Source of the DNA: Coptis chinensis
Taxonomy: Eukaryota > Streptophyta > Magnoliopsida > Ranunculales > Ranunculaceae
Length of the DNA stretch: 64,000 nucleotides
Direction: 5' to 3'
Assembly: GCA_015680905.1 (NCBI GenBank)
Contig: CM027378.1
Span: forward strand, 72,135,501-72,199,500
Both the position numbers and the translations under genes were made by a program. The notes beneath the pieces were generated by a model. It was not told where the DNA came from. It was given only the letters and a program-made list of their open reading frames with translations, and searched no databases. Shown here piece by piece: positions 35,880-49,035 of this stretch (position 1 is the stretch's first letter; every line of letters starts with the position of its first letter).

Positions 35880-36922
35880 GTAATTTGCTCTTGTTGGCTT
35901 CGTTCCTTCAAGAAAGATAGAGCCATGAATGCCCTGGTAAGGATGTCACATCATCGTGTAGTATCTTCTAATTTCCAAAAAACTGTAAATACATATTCTG
36001 CGTCACAGCGTTTATTACACTGTATTCATAGTATCTTGCAACCAAAACTGGAAGCATTAATCTAGAAATGTAGTTTTATAGATTGTGTTAATACTGGAAT
36101 TAACACTCATATCGTATTCATTTCTATTTGGTAAAATCTAGGTGCGTGTTTATGTCGTACTTACAAATGCTCCTTTCATGTTGAACTTGGATTGTGATGA
36201 CTACATATATAACAGCAAGGCAGCTCGAGAGGCAGTGTGCTTCTTGATGGATCCATAGATTGGAAGAAAGGTCTGTTACATCCAGTTCCCTCAAAGTTTT
36301 GACGACATTGACAGGAGCGATCGATATGCCAATAGAAACACCGTCTTCTTAAATGTAAGTTGTTCATCATGATTTCACCAGGTACCTAACAAGGTTATCA
36401 AAAAAAAAAGAAAAAGAAAAAGAAAAAAAGATGGTTTCAGAAGACATGAAAGGTCTAAATGGAATACAGGGGCTAGTATATGTGGGTATTGGATATGTTT
36501 TCAGAAGACAGGCTCTATATGGTTATAACCTTCCGAAGGGGCCTAAACATCCAAAGATGGTTTAGTTGTGATTGTTGGCCATGCTTTGGACATCGTAGAA
36601 AGCTCAACAAATATTCCAACCAGAATGGAGAAGGATCCAATCTTGAAGGTTCACCAAGTACTTACCTAAATACTCATAAATTATTTGCTTTAAAATGTTT
36701 GTTAGTTTTCTTTTTTACCCTTCTAGTAGTAAAGGAGGATAAGGAGCTATTGATGTCCTAGATGACTTTTGAAAAAGATTCGGACAATTTGCTACATTCA
36801 TTACTTCTACGCTTACGAAGCAAGGTGGAGTCCCTACCTCCTCAAGTCTGGCAGCTCTGCTCAAAGAAGCCATTCACATTATTAGTTGTGGTTATGAAGA
36901 TAAAACTGAATGGGGTTTAGAG
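35880..36922 (+). pseudogene. Captured cellulose synthase (CesA) gene fragment with introns
   Basis: Three exon pieces in order. One ends RAMNAL at 35936, followed by GTAAGG. Exon 36142-36354 follows an AG and reads [20 protein letters not shown], then [29 protein letters not shown] and RYANRNTVF. Exon 36441-36922 reads [42 protein letters not shown] and [20 protein letters not shown]. This is the CesA catalytic region around the DCD motif, and the joints match intron positions I recall for plant CesA genes. A CAG-to-TAG stop and frameshifts kill it. CesA makes plasma-membrane cellulose; this copy cannot. Confidence 0.85.
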
Positions 36923-37674
36923 GTAACAACCATAACTATAAAATGAAATAATGAAACTGATTACTACGAATTAAGTGGCATTAATCTTTTGATACTATAT
37001 CAAATCTGTAAATTTTTCACTTTGATTTCAAGTTAATAGCTAAGTTAACAAAATTGTAAGTTTTGAATCTTATCACTTTGAGTTTTGAATTATGTACTAA
37101 AGTTTTGTTCATCAAGTAGAGTTTCATATTTTGAAGATGGGTGTTTCTTTGAAATGATAGGTTACTTGTGTTGATGCTTAGATAGTATGTTGTTATAGTT
37201 GGCCTTCTCGATAAAGCTTGATGAAGTCCTCATTTAGATTCATGACTCAATAATTGGTATGTATCTCTCGAAAGTTAGTTGATAGGTAGTAAAACATGAT
37301 TGCACAGATATATAGGTTTTAAAACAGTTCCAAAGTGTTATTCTAGGTAGTAAAACTTGATGAAGTCCGGGGACTTGGTACTGTTATTTGATAATTTATG
37401 GGTATCTGTTCAGTATATAGGTTTTTAATTTCTATATCTGGGATTTATTTGATGAATTAGAGTGTAGACCTTGAAGATTTTGTATGTGTTGCTGTCTTTT
37501 AGTATAAAAATTTGAATGAGATGACCCGAAAGGATAAGTTATGCTTCTTTGGTTATTGCTAAGCTAGGTAGTTCTCTCTTTAGGACATGGTTCTATATGA
37601 ACCAACGGATTGTGACAAGTTGTTATTACATTGCATGCTAGTATTATTGTTTGATGTATTTTATTTTCTTGCAG
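36923..37674. other. Intron-like sequence within the TIR transposon
   Basis: AT-rich stretch between the CesA and PEX10 fragments without a coding frame. It probably contains intron sequence from one or both donors. Confidence 0.4.
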
Positions 37675-37949
37675 ACAAAATTATCAGGTCAAATGCTTTA
37701 TTACATAATAACGACTGTTTCAGAACAAACGCTTGGAGAAGAATATTGTGATACAACTCGGGTACATAATATGCTTTATTTCATAAAAATTACCATTTTT
37801 TAAATTTCTCTATCTAAGTGTGTGTGTGTGTGTGTTAAACTTAAAACCTACTTCCAGCAAGGGTGTTTTTCATAGCAATTGAACTTTATTTTATGTTTGT
37901 AATTGATTTGGCAGGTGGGCTTCCTCCTACGCCAGCAAGACGTATGACT
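37675..37949 (+). pseudogene. Captured PEX10 (peroxin 10) gene fragment
   Basis: Exon 37675-37761 follows TTGCAG and reads SGQMLYYIITTVSEQTLGEE then YCDTTRV. Exon 37915-37949 follows TTGGCAG and reads VGLPPTPARRMT. The pair matches the conserved QTLGEEY-D-xQV and GLPPTPARR segments of plant PEX10, a peroxisomal membrane ubiquitin ligase needed for matrix protein import. The RING domain is not present. Splice sites flank both pieces, so genomic DNA, not a retrocopy, was captured. Confidence 0.75.
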
Positions 37950-39440
37950 TGCAAATTTGGTGTTATGTTGTGTGATATGAAGGAGCTTGGTGTTGCAGAA
38001 ACAAATTGGTATTCATTAATAAGGGGTTGGTGGGGATATATATATATATATCTAGTTTTTAGAGGTTAGTTCAAGGTTTACTTGCTTGGCCAAGTTGGTT
38101 GTCCATGATTGATGTCGACAACTTATTTCGTTAATGTATTATAGTAGTTACGATACTTGTCTATTTTGGTGTTTCTGCTTTTGTATATGTTTGGACATGG
38201 TGAAAAAACCATTGTATATAACTGAAATTCTTATTCTTTGAATGGTAAAGGTTGGTGGTAGTACTTATCAAAGAACTAGGATATTTGCATATGTGATTGG
38301 GTTATGTTAATTGGAATTAGTATATATGTAGAGATTGTTAGTTTTACAGATGAATAGAAGAATTTGGTTAATATATTGTGGAGTGAAAAGGGTTCAACAG
38401 GTGCTTATAAAAGGTGTTGTAGCATTGCAAGTGGTCTCTCAAAAAGCAGGGCCAGGAAATTCTATTATTTAAAAAAAAAAATACAAATCTTTACTAACAA
38501 ATATGAAACCGTTCCAAATGTTTTACTATAATAACGGAATATCAATCGTTAGAAAGGTATAAGTACTAACACTTTTATCTGTTGGGAATGAATCATGAAC
38601 AAAATGAATATCCGTTACTAATAAATTATAACGGTTAATATGTGTTGCTGAAATTAATTTAAGTAACACTTGCTAGCAGTTAGTAAATTTTCCAACGGAT
38701 AATAAGCGTTACTAACATCCGTTACTATCATTTGTCACGCAATTATGTCAACGCAAGATAATCGTTACTAATATTTTTTTGCAACGGATGTGTATCCGTT
38801 ACTAATATGTTATTATGGTGTAGTTAAAGTGCCTCAGTATAGGAACTAAATGTCTTAAAATTATTGAATTGGAAGTTAAGGCGCCTTAGTGAAGGAACTA
38901 CCTGCCTAATTGTATTGTATGTATGGATGTTGTATTATTAGTTGGAAGTTAAGGTGCCTCGGTGGAGGAACTATATACCTTATTGATTTTATATATGTAT
39001 GTATAAGTTTGGGTTGTATTTTAGGACTACTCACACCAACTTGGTTTATAATGCTGACTCGATTTGTATGTTTGTTTATCGGGTGTGTTCATAAAATGAA
39101 CATAGTCGATAAGTCTTGACAGGATGTTGAAGAACGTTGATTGTTGCATTTGGTTTGCGTTACCATTTCATTAAAGAATATGTTGTTTTCCTTTTGAGGT
39201 GTCATACATGTTTTAGCTTAGGCAAATGTTGTATTTTAAATGTAATTATATTTTGAAGAGTTGTACGTTTAAAGAAGTTTGTAACTTAATCCTGTTTGTG
39301 AATTTCGACATGAGATGTTTGGTTTAATGTGAAATAAATATATTAGATTTAAAATGTATCAAATAATAAAAAAAAAATAATGGGTTTTTGGAAGTCAGTT
39401 GTGTTATCCGATTTTGTCGAAATCCGGGTGTGACAGTTTT

Positions 39441-39789
39441 AAATAACTACCTCATTTTGGATGAATTACTCCAATTACATATAATTAAGCTAATCTTCAC
39501 GGGCCAATAAAAAGATCATATAAAATGATTTTAATCGTATAGTAGACAACTAGATATGAATTATAGCCACTAGTTGACATGTACTTGAAAACACACAATT
39601 ATCTAACAATGGCCTTATTTAAATGTTGCATGCCATTTTTTAAACAATAATTATAATTAATAGTAGTTTAACTAGGAAAACATGATCAAGGTTGTATATA
39701 TAACGAAGTAGTAGCACTACAGAATGCATAGGAGTCGAAAAGAAACAATGAGAAATATATATCATTGTTTCAAAGAAATTGAAGAAGTT
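39441..39789 (+). promoter_or_regulatory. Displaced promoter and 5' leader start of the peroxidase gene
   Basis: This 0.35 kb is what lay directly upstream of the peroxidase before the LINE inserted. It has a TATA box TATATATAA at 39695-39703, a CCAAT box at 39504-39508, a W-box core TTGAC at 39574-39578 and an RY-like TGCATGC at 39627-39633. Bases 39775-39789 are the left TSD copy; joining 39789 to 46645 restores a continuous leader with the ATG about 110 bases after the TATA box. These short motifs are only suggestive; the junction is the firm part. Confidence 0.65.
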
Positions 39790-39949
39790 TTTTTTTTTTT
39801 GAATAAGTTTTTTTAGGGTTAGGCATATCCCGGGACCTATATTAGAATATATCCCGGGACCTGTATTAGAATATGAGATAGATGTTTCCATTCTTGTCCT
39901 CCTCAACATAGGTAGTAAGCAGAGATCTTAGAGGAGGTACGAAGTATAT

Positions 39950-42900
39950 TCAAGTGTGTTCAGTTTCAAGGGAAGCCAAATGGTCTGCAATCCGATTTGT
40001 TTTCATGAAAACATGATCAAAGATAATACTAGTACATCTCCTAATAAGAACACTAATGGCATTGACAACATTCTGGCAGTACCATGGAGATGGTTTCCTA
40101 CCCAGTAATATGTTTATTGCCCCCAAAAAATCTGTGGCAAATGCAAATAGAACGTCTCCCCAAAAGTTCCTAGCAACTCCTCCCATACCACAGCTGGTGT
40201 CATAGACGGATCCATCTGTGTTTAATTTGGTAACACCTTCATCGGGCTTCAGCCAAATACATTGTGTTGGTAACTTAGTTTTGTAGTCCACAATAATACC
40301 AAGTCGATCAATGAGTATTCTGTCTTGGATACTGGCATAAACTGAGGTGAGCTGACCTTGAAGATATGTGATTGTCTCACTAATAAGCTTGTTCTTGACT
40401 GCCCTCCATGGCCGAGTGGAGTTGTTAAATCTCCTGTTAATTCTTTCTTGCCACATATGACTGATAGTGGCACATGTAAATACTTTGATGATTTCAGCAG
40501 TCAAGGTTTTCTTACTACAAATCATAAGAAGTTCAATCCATTCACCATTTGGGCTATGAGAATGAGTCCTAATTCTTAAGAGTTGTTTCACAGTCCTCCA
40601 AATGTGTTTGGTATAGCTGCACTCAAAGAAAAGATGGAAGGAGTTTTCTCTATCATTGTTGCAAAAGCAACATGTTGAAATATGAAGTACCTTCTTTTGT
40701 ATAAGTCTATCTTGAGTGGGTAAGCTGCTAGCAAACATTTGCCAAGTTGTAAAAGAATGTCGAGGCAGTACATACTTTCCCCATACATGACTATACCATC
40801 GTACCCTCTCCCTTGGAGCCCGAAGTGAATTATAAGCAGATTTGGAAGAAAACTTACCGGTAGAGTCTGGGGTCCATATACCACCATATCATGAGAAAGG
40901 TAGTTATTGATCTCAGTACCAAGTATCAAGCTTTTGAGAGTTGATGGAGGCAGGTTGAGCACAATGTCATTCCAAACACCATTAGAAATCAATGTACTAA
41001 CTCTTAAATCATCAGGGAGATAGATAGATTAAGCTTTTTGCCTCTAGATTTTCAAAGAGACGGATCTCAGAGCACCATATGTCATGCCATAGGAAGGTAT
41101 CATCTCCATTGGCAATTGAGTGCCTAATGAATTTTCTAGTAGTAACTCGAGTTTCCAAAATATTCCTCCAAACCCAAGAACAATCTTTTGGGACCTGCAT
41201 CATCCAGAAGAATTTATTCTTAATGTGTTGAGCCCATGTCCATTGCATCCATAAACTTTCTCCCTTAGCTACAACTTTGAAGATAAGGCCACAGGAGGCA
41301 GCCTGATTCCAAAATTTTAAGTTCAAGATTCCAAGGCCACCTTTTTATTTTGTGAGAGTAGTTATAGAACTACTTGCATGGTGCATTTTGCTACCCATAC
41401 AAGGGCCATTCCAAAGGAATTTATTGCATAACTTAGTAACATGTTCAAGGACAGTCACAGGGAGTACAAAGGTTCGAGCCCAGTATATATGAAAAGAGGA
41501 GAGTATAAAGTGAATGAGCATGCTACTCTTCCAGCATGCGAGAGGCACCGAGCTTTCCAATCTTGAATTCTAGCAATGATTCTCTCAATAAGAGGTTAGC
41601 AATCTCGGATTCCAAGCCTAGTGGGGGGGAGAGGGAGCCCAAGATAAGTAATGGGCAGTGGAGCTTGATTAATTCAGAAAGAGTTTGCGAGAAGAAAGCT
41701 ATCATTGACAGATAGGCCTCTGGTGAGCAGAGTAGTCTTTTGCTTATTCATAAGGAGACCAAAACATCCAATGAATATACTCAGAGTCTCCATAACTAAT
41801 TCAGATGAGTGATAGTCACGTTTAAAGAACAATAGCAAGTCATCCGCAAAGCATAAGCTTATAACACCAATTTTCTTGCATTTTGGGTGAGGTTTAATGG
41901 TGTTATTTCTCATATTCGTCCTTAACAAGTAGCTCAGAGCCTCCATGATAAGAACAAATAAGTATGACGATATGGGATTGCCCTGACGAAGATCCCGTTT
42001 ACCATGAAAGTAACCCTCAGGTTTTCCATTGATAATAACAGAGAAGAGTGGTGTTGAGAAGCAAAGTTTGATCCAGTAAGTGATCTTTGGAGGGAAGTGA
42101 AGTTTCTGCATCATAGCTTCAAGGGCCATCCAATTGACAGTGTCAAAAGCTTCGCTTATATCGATCTTGAGTGTGCAACGAGGAGAAGTATGTTTCCTTG
42201 TGTAATTTCTTAACAATTCATGAGAAATGAGTAAATTGTCTTGGATGGACCTACCCGCAATGAATGCAGACTGATCTGTATCTGCCAAAGAGCTCATAAG
42301 AGGCTTAAGTCTGTTAGCAATGATCTTCGAAACACATTTGTAAGTGGTGTTGCATAGAGCAATTGGTCTGAAATCAGTGATTTTAGAAGCATTAGGAACT
42401 TTGGGAACCAAGCTGATAAAAGTGGAGTTGATGTTGGGTGTGAGTCCCTCACCATGTGACATAAACAGTGCTTGCTTTCGTGTGAAGAAGTCGAGCTACT
42501 CAGCCAGTTTGCCTTGCCCAAGCCGCGTGCGTTGCGCTTTGAAAAGAAGATAGTTTTTTTCAGCCTCTCACGAAACATGTCTACTGGAAGTGGGAAAAAC
42601 AGGAAATAGAAGAGGGCACGCACGCGCTTGAGTTGGCCTTGCCCAGAGCGCGCCCGCGCTCATGCCTATTCATACCGGGTTTCGATATTTTGCCAGAATA
42701 TTGAGATTGTGTTTTTACACTGATATTTCACCCCAATATAAATAGAAGAGTTTCAAGTTTTGGAAAACCAAGTCTTGAATAGAAACCCAATTTTGAGAGC
42801 AACCAAAATTGAGAGGAAACCCTTGCAAAGATAAAAAGCTTGTAAGGAGAGAAGAGAGATCTAGTAAGTTTGGAGAGACTTGAGAGAAGTAATTGTAATC

Positions 42901-44640
42901 TTCCTTCCCATATAAAAAAGATTAGCTCTTGTTGAAGTAGGCATTATGTGCCGAACCACGGTACATCTTGTGTTGTGGTATGCTTTACTTTCTTTGCTTT
43001 ATTATTACGTGTTTGTGATAGTTATTGATTTCTTAGGAAGTAGGGTTTGGTTGTTGGTTGTAGTGAAAGTTTAGATTTTTATTGGAGTAGTAGATTGTCC
43101 AAGTACAAGCTATCTTAGTGGGAATCGATCGGTATCATTTTTCCTTAATAGTTGAGTCCAGAGGGTAATGTGTTGGATGCGAACACAAAAGAGATGGCCT
43201 TCACAAAATCTTCTCCTACAGTGGACCAGCAAGCCTTGAAGAAATATGGGTTATAACCATCTGGTCCCTGATGCTTTGGCATTATTCATAGAGAAAAGTG
43301 AATCTTTGATTTCTTTAGCCGCTACATCTCCATCTAGTAAAACAACATAGTTGTTATCCACAGTGTTTCTGACATGAAGTTTTTCAATAACTTCCATATT
43401 GACATTATAAGTCTCCCCTAACAAATTCTCATAGTGTGATAGAATATGATTCACAACTTCTTAGTGTTCATAAATCTTAGTACCATTATTATCAGTAACA
43501 TACCAAATTTTATTCCTCATTCTCCTTTCTTTCACTATGTTGTGTAAGAATGATGTGCATCTATCACCTTCATGGAGCCATTGACAGTTAGCTCTGTGTT
43601 TAATATCCTCATATTCCATCTCTAAAAGAGTGGAGTACTCATTTTCTTGTTGTTCTTGCGCAATAAGGAGAGTTGCCTTGGTTGAGATTGAGTAATCTTT
43701 GAGTATCAAAGAGTTTCAGACGTGCAATCTCAGTTCTTTTTGAGATGTCAGAGAAGTGTTTTTTGGACCAAGTTTTGAGAACACCTTTTAAATGTTTGAG
43801 CATAAAGACAAGTATAAAGATAGAATTGCCAACAAAAGATTGCTTCCACTCTGCTTCAACTGTAGACATGAAAGTTGCATGGAGAGGCCATGCGTTGCAA
43901 AATCTGAAAGGATATGAGTGTTTAGTGGCAGTGTACCATGTTAGGATCAACGGGATATGATCAGAGACTCCTTGAGGGGTAAATTCAACCTCTGAAGCAG
44001 GGAATAAACTATTCCAGTGGACATTCACAAGACATTTGTCTATCTTTGGGCATCTCCTTGTTGTACAACTGCATTGTTAGTCCAAGTGGAATAACTACCA
44101 GAAAATTGTAAGTCAACGAAGCCGATGGTGTTGACACAATTTGAAAATCTGTGAGTTCCCTAGGGTGAACTAGATCACTACCAAGCTTTTCAGAAGAAGT
44201 AAGGATGTTGTTAAAATCTCCACTCACACTCCACGGATGGGTTATTGTATTGCTTAGTGAGATGAGATCATGCCATAAGAGTTTTCTTTCATTACTGGAG
44301 TTACTTGCATAAATAACTGAAAGAAGGAAATTCTGATTTGTAGGTAAAATAGTTACCTCACAGTGGATCATTTGGGCTGTGCTTTTGATGTGTTTGATTT
44401 GGATGAAGCTTGAGTCCCAGCATATCCATATTCTACCGGATGGATCTTCATTGTAGTTGTTCAAATAAGACCAAAAGGGACAGCAGTTACCTCTAATGAG
44501 ATCAAATTTATCTATTCTGACTTTTGTCTCTAGCAAGCCCATAATGCATAATTTGTTCTCTAATCTCACTTTATTGACTTCTGGCTCTTGCTACGTCATT
44601 TATTCCTCCCCTAACGTACATTCCATATTCCTAGCTTAGA
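39950..44640 (-). pseudogene. LINE1 ORF2: endonuclease, reverse transcriptase, RNase H
   Basis: 44569-44009 is the AP endonuclease (GLLETKV with the catalytic Glu, GRIWICWD, SGDFNNIL). 43709-43251 is the linker. RT runs from a GPDGYN motif at about 43255 through 42462-41674 (FRPIALCNTTYK, AFIAGRSIQDN, LRQGNPISSYLF) with the catalytic FADD in SLCFADDLLLF. 40992-40588 and 41326-41012 are the C-terminal zinc-binding region, and 40738-39950 ends in RNase H (LNTDGSVYDTSCGMGGVARN, NRIADHLASLE). Several frame breaks, and a solo LTR splits RT, so inactive. Confidence 0.88.
42432..43150 (+). repeat. Solo LTR (copia type) inside LINE1
   Basis: It starts TGTTGGGTGTGAGTCCC, a common plant copia LTR start, and ends TTCCTTAATA (AATA for an expected AACA). 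The TSD is GTTGA at 42427-42431 and 43151-43155. Removing it and one TSD rejoins the RT reading (LPSGLN then STFISLVPKV). A TATAAATAG at about 42737 could be its TATA box. No second LTR or internal region, so solo. Confidence 0.75.
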
Positions 44641-44671
44641 TATTGGAGATTATGTAATGTTACTTTCTGCC

Positions 44672-46129
44672 CTAACAACTCCCACTGGCTCTACCTCTCC
44701 CTCTTGAACTTGAAGGATTTTGTTGTTGTTGAGATTGAAGTAAGGGCCCATTTGCCACTGACTTGGAAGCTTTTTGATTGAGCAGTTTTTGAATCCTGGT
44801 GAGTGGTACAGAATTGACAGTGGAGGTTGTCTTTTCCTTTACCAAATGATCAGAGAAAATCGGGGAGGTGTCAATTGATTCCTCAGTTTGTATGTCCTCA
44901 ATCTCGTTGTAAATCAAGTGCTCATCTACATATTGATTCTCTAATACAATTGGGTCTTCAATAATCTCAAGAGGTGGGACATCAGTACCAGTATAAGGAA
45001 CAATGTCTGTTAGGTTGCCCTCAGATGGCATGTCATTTTCTGTATCTTCCAGGACAGAGAAAGGATTATTTAAGTCCACCACTATTGAATTCCCTCAGTT
45101 ATGCTCTTCTGTGATCACTAGCGGTAAATCAACTATTGCTGGATTAATAGAGCCTTGATGTAGAGGTTGTGGTTCGGACAAAGGGATTGCTTGAGTTTCC
45201 TCAAGGCCAGCTTGGACTGGTGTAGATGCTTCAGTTGCATGGGTGGTTAAGGTAGCAGCCCCAGTTACTTGGGTGTGATTTACAACAGTAGTAGAAGCAC
45301 TACGAGGTCCAACTTGCTGCCAAACAGAAGAATTCACTCTAGGAGCAATAACAGGAGATGTGTTTGTGTCAGAATTGGTCCTGGGAGGATTGGTGGTTCT
45401 TGGAGAAGAAGGAACTGCTCTAGGGATTTGTTTAGGACATTTGGCTATGGAGTGGCCAAAAATTTTACAGTGAGTGCATGAGGTTGGTTTCCATGAGTAT
45501 TCGACTCCATCTGTTGCAATCTTTCCCTCACCTAATCTAAATTTTAGGTATGTAGGATATAGAGAGTCAACTGGTACCTCGACACATGCTCTTGCAAAGT
45601 CAAGTCGAGTTCTTTTCTGAGATGCAGCATCCCAGCAATGAGGTTTCCCAAGTCTGCTAGCTATGAAGTCCATTCCATGTTTGGTCCAGAAGATTTTAGG
45701 AACATCGTAGAACTTTACCCAAATGGGGACTGTTTTAAGGTTCTCCCTATCAGTCTCAAGGTCTACTAATGAAAATTCTACCAGCAACAAATACGGGACT
45801 ACTTTCTAGAGCTCTCTGTCTATCTTCAAAATCGGAAAATTTAAAATATAGAAGAGATTCTTGTCAGTTGTCATGTCATAATTTGCTTTGGTCTTCCAGA
45901 CTTTCTCCAAGGCTCCTTTTACCCAACAAGGTATTCACTCCATAAGTCCATCCCTTCATCTCTAGTGGATTCAGGGACATCCACAGCATCGTCTAAAGAA
46001 ACAGAGTATAAAATCTAGTTGTTCATTGATATAGGTGTTATTTTTGTCAATAAACAAGGAGCTCCATGAGAAGGGGGGGTTGTTGCTCGAAGAGGGTTGC
46101 CCCACTTGAGCAAGGGAAGGATCCAGCAT
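44672..46129 (-). pseudogene. LINE1 ORF1: RNA-binding gag-like protein
   Basis: The likely start is the Met at 46129 (MLDPSLAQVGQPSSS). A DUF4283-like region follows across stops at 45970-45791 (FKFSDFEDRQRALESSP). 45790-45095 gives VPIWVKFYDVPKIFW and a zinc knuckle CTHCKIFGHSIAKC (CX2CX4HX4C). 45082-44672 is an acidic linker and a Ser/Arg-rich end. Frame breaks near 45970 and 45090. The protein would coat LINE RNA; this copy is broken. Confidence 0.8.
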
Positions 46130-46414
46130 AGTAAATCGAGATAAAAGTATAAAAGCTAAAGCAAGACAGAAAAGAAGAGAAGAAGAACACACTTGTGATC
46201 TCATTCCTTACCTAACGAGGACAATTTATCTATGCAAAAAACCTCAAGTTTGTTAAAAGAAGAGAGAAGATTACAAGGATAAACTATCTCTGCCGAGGAG
46301 TATGAGTGAACAAGCGGCAGGCGAAGATCAAGATTTCTACCGTTTACTCGAAAGTCGAGTTGAAATCTGTTCTCCAACGAGTTGCTTGCACAGAAAGATA
46401 CTATAAGTGGGCAA

Positions 46415-46516
46415 GAAGAAAGGATAAGGAACTAAGTGGGGTTATTAGCCTTATAACACGGACCTGAAGAAAGGATAAGGAACTAAGTGGGGTTATTAGC
46501 CTTATAACACGGACCT
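46415..46516. repeat. 51-bp perfect tandem duplication
   Basis: 46415-46465 and 46466-46516 are identical (GAAGAAAGGATAAGG...ACACGGACCT). It lies in the LINE1 5' untranslated region, about 160 bp before the peroxidase ATG. L1-type elements often carry repeats in their internal promoter, so it may be regulatory. Confidence 0.9.
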
Positions 46517-46672
46517 TAAGAGGAAATAAAAGTGGACTCTTGAAGATAAGAGATCGCCTTTCAAATCGCCCTTTTAGACTCAAGTGACGTTACAAGAGCC
46601 CATTCTTTGCCTCAGTCAATAAAGTTGTTGAAATTGAAGAAGTTAGTTTGCAATATTTGTTCTTGAAATAAA

Positions 46673-48103
<1,431 letters not shown>

Positions 48104-48515
48104 TAAGGATGGTAACCACCGCCCCGCGCCCCCACTCAGGTGATCAACAGAAGCAACTTCTACCTATGGCTTTATAATTTTAGTTGTACACATTGTTTTC
48201 CATTCCTATCGTCCTCTAGGATTTTCTCCAGTTCCTGCGTTTGCAGGTTAGTAAAGCTGTTACTACCATGTGGCCCTCTTAAATAATCTGCGGCTCTGTC
48301 GGCTTCCTTGTAGAGATGCACTATCTCATATCTCAAGCATCTCATCTTCGACAGTCCATGGGATGTTTTTTGTGTTGTGTTTTTTCTAATTGTGAAGAGA
48401 GAGGGGGCGTCATAACTCGTAACTTTTCTTTTTTTGATAGTGTAAGTATTTGTTTTAATTGCAAGGTGAATAAGACTCGTGATTTTGCTTCAAGAATTTT
48501 TCTTTTTTGTTCATA
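48104..48515. other. Peroxidase 3' flank
   Basis: Presumed 3' untranslated region and downstream sequence. No clear AATAAA; AATAATC-like variants occur near 48280. No other gene. Confidence 0.5.
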
Positions 48516-48884
48516 TCTCTACACTATATGATAGCCGGGTATGTAGGAGCCACACACTTCTCAACAGTGTATTTCTAATCTCTCTATTTTAAGATTTTAG
48601 AACCACCTCGCCCTATTTTTATTTAAATTACCTCCCTCCTATTTATTAATTATAATTGGCTCCTTGAGCTCTATTAAAATTGAACCACCATTTTATGATA
48701 GTCTTTTTCATTAAAAAGCTAAAATTTATGTATAGGAATTGTATATCTTCACCATTTTTAGAAAATTGTTTCTTTTTTCTTAGCGAGAGAAAAAAGAAAT
48801 TGTTTCTCTTTAGTTCTTTTAACAATTTTCATTTTAGTTCTTTACAACTTGGCGAACCGATGCGTAGCACGGGACATATGCTAG
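48516..48884 (+). mobile_element. Small non-autonomous Helitron-like element
   Basis: It begins TCTCTACACTATATGATAG and ends CGTAGCACGGGACATATGCTAG, typical Helitron 5' TC and 3' CTAG ends, with a weak GC hairpin near the 3' end. It sits between A (48515) and T (48885), as Helitrons do, without a TSD. 369 bp, no coding capacity. Confidence 0.65.
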
Positions 48885-49035
48885 TATACTAATAATACGA
48901 CCCTACTATTTATCTAATCAACCCAAGGTTAAAAGGAGGAAAGCCTCTATTATTTTATTGAAGAAAAGTAAAAAGGGAAATTGCAACAAAGGCTTAAGAA
49001 GCCAAAGCTCAAATCTATCGATCTTAACTCCTAAT
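48885..49035. other. Unassigned sequence
   Basis: Together with 49498-49552 and 49694-49725 this forms one older stretch now split by the MITE and SINE. The origin is unclear; it might be an old LINE end on minus. Confidence 0.3.

Larger units (their letters stand above)
33697..38824 (+). mobile_element. Non-autonomous TIR transposon carrying host-gene fragments (Pack type)
   Basis: The left end ACTACACCATAACA and right end TGTTATTATGGTGTAGT are inverted repeats. The TSD is TAA (33694-33696, 38825-38827). Removing the element rejoins a repeat block of the solo LTR (AGAAGC-TAA-AGTGCCTCAG). The right 450 bp is full of short direct and inverted CCGTTACTAATA-like motifs, as in CACTA subterminal regions. 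However, the ends lack the full CACTA pentamer and the TSD also fits PIF/Harbinger, so the superfamily is open. No transposase is seen. It contains fragments of CesA, PEX10 and others. Confidence 0.7.
22150..39435 (+). repeat. Chromovirus-type solo LTR, split by two later insertions
   Basis: It starts TGTAACATCCC at 22150 and ends GGGTGTGACA at 39435, the usual ends of plant Del/Tekay-like LTRs. The 5-mers outside are ATTTT (22145-22149) and GTTTT (39436-39440), a TSD with one transition. The LTR itself is 22150-23757, 32944-33696 and 38828-39435, about 3 kb. Near the third segment a 40-base block (GAAGTTAAGGTGCCTCGGTG type) is repeated at 38824, 38874 and 38946. No internal coding region or second LTR was seen, hence a solo LTR. 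Confidence 0.65.
39790..46629 (-). mobile_element. LINE1: L1-type retrotransposon in the peroxidase 5' leader
   Basis: Minus-strand ORF1 (zinc knuckle) and ORF2 (endonuclease, RT, RNase H) with a poly-A tail (poly-T at 39790-39800 on plus). The TSD is 15 bp, GAAATTGAAGAAGTT, at 39775-39789 and 46630-46644, identical copies. The length of 6840 bp includes a 719-bp solo LTR plus its duplicated 5 bp, giving a body near 6.1 kb, full length for plant L1. Its 5' end faces the peroxidase ATG. Confidence 0.9.

Noticed and set aside
42294..42623. 109-codon minus-strand ORF at the RT/solo-LTR junction
   Set aside because: Chimera of LINE and LTR sequence; disappears when the LTR is removed.
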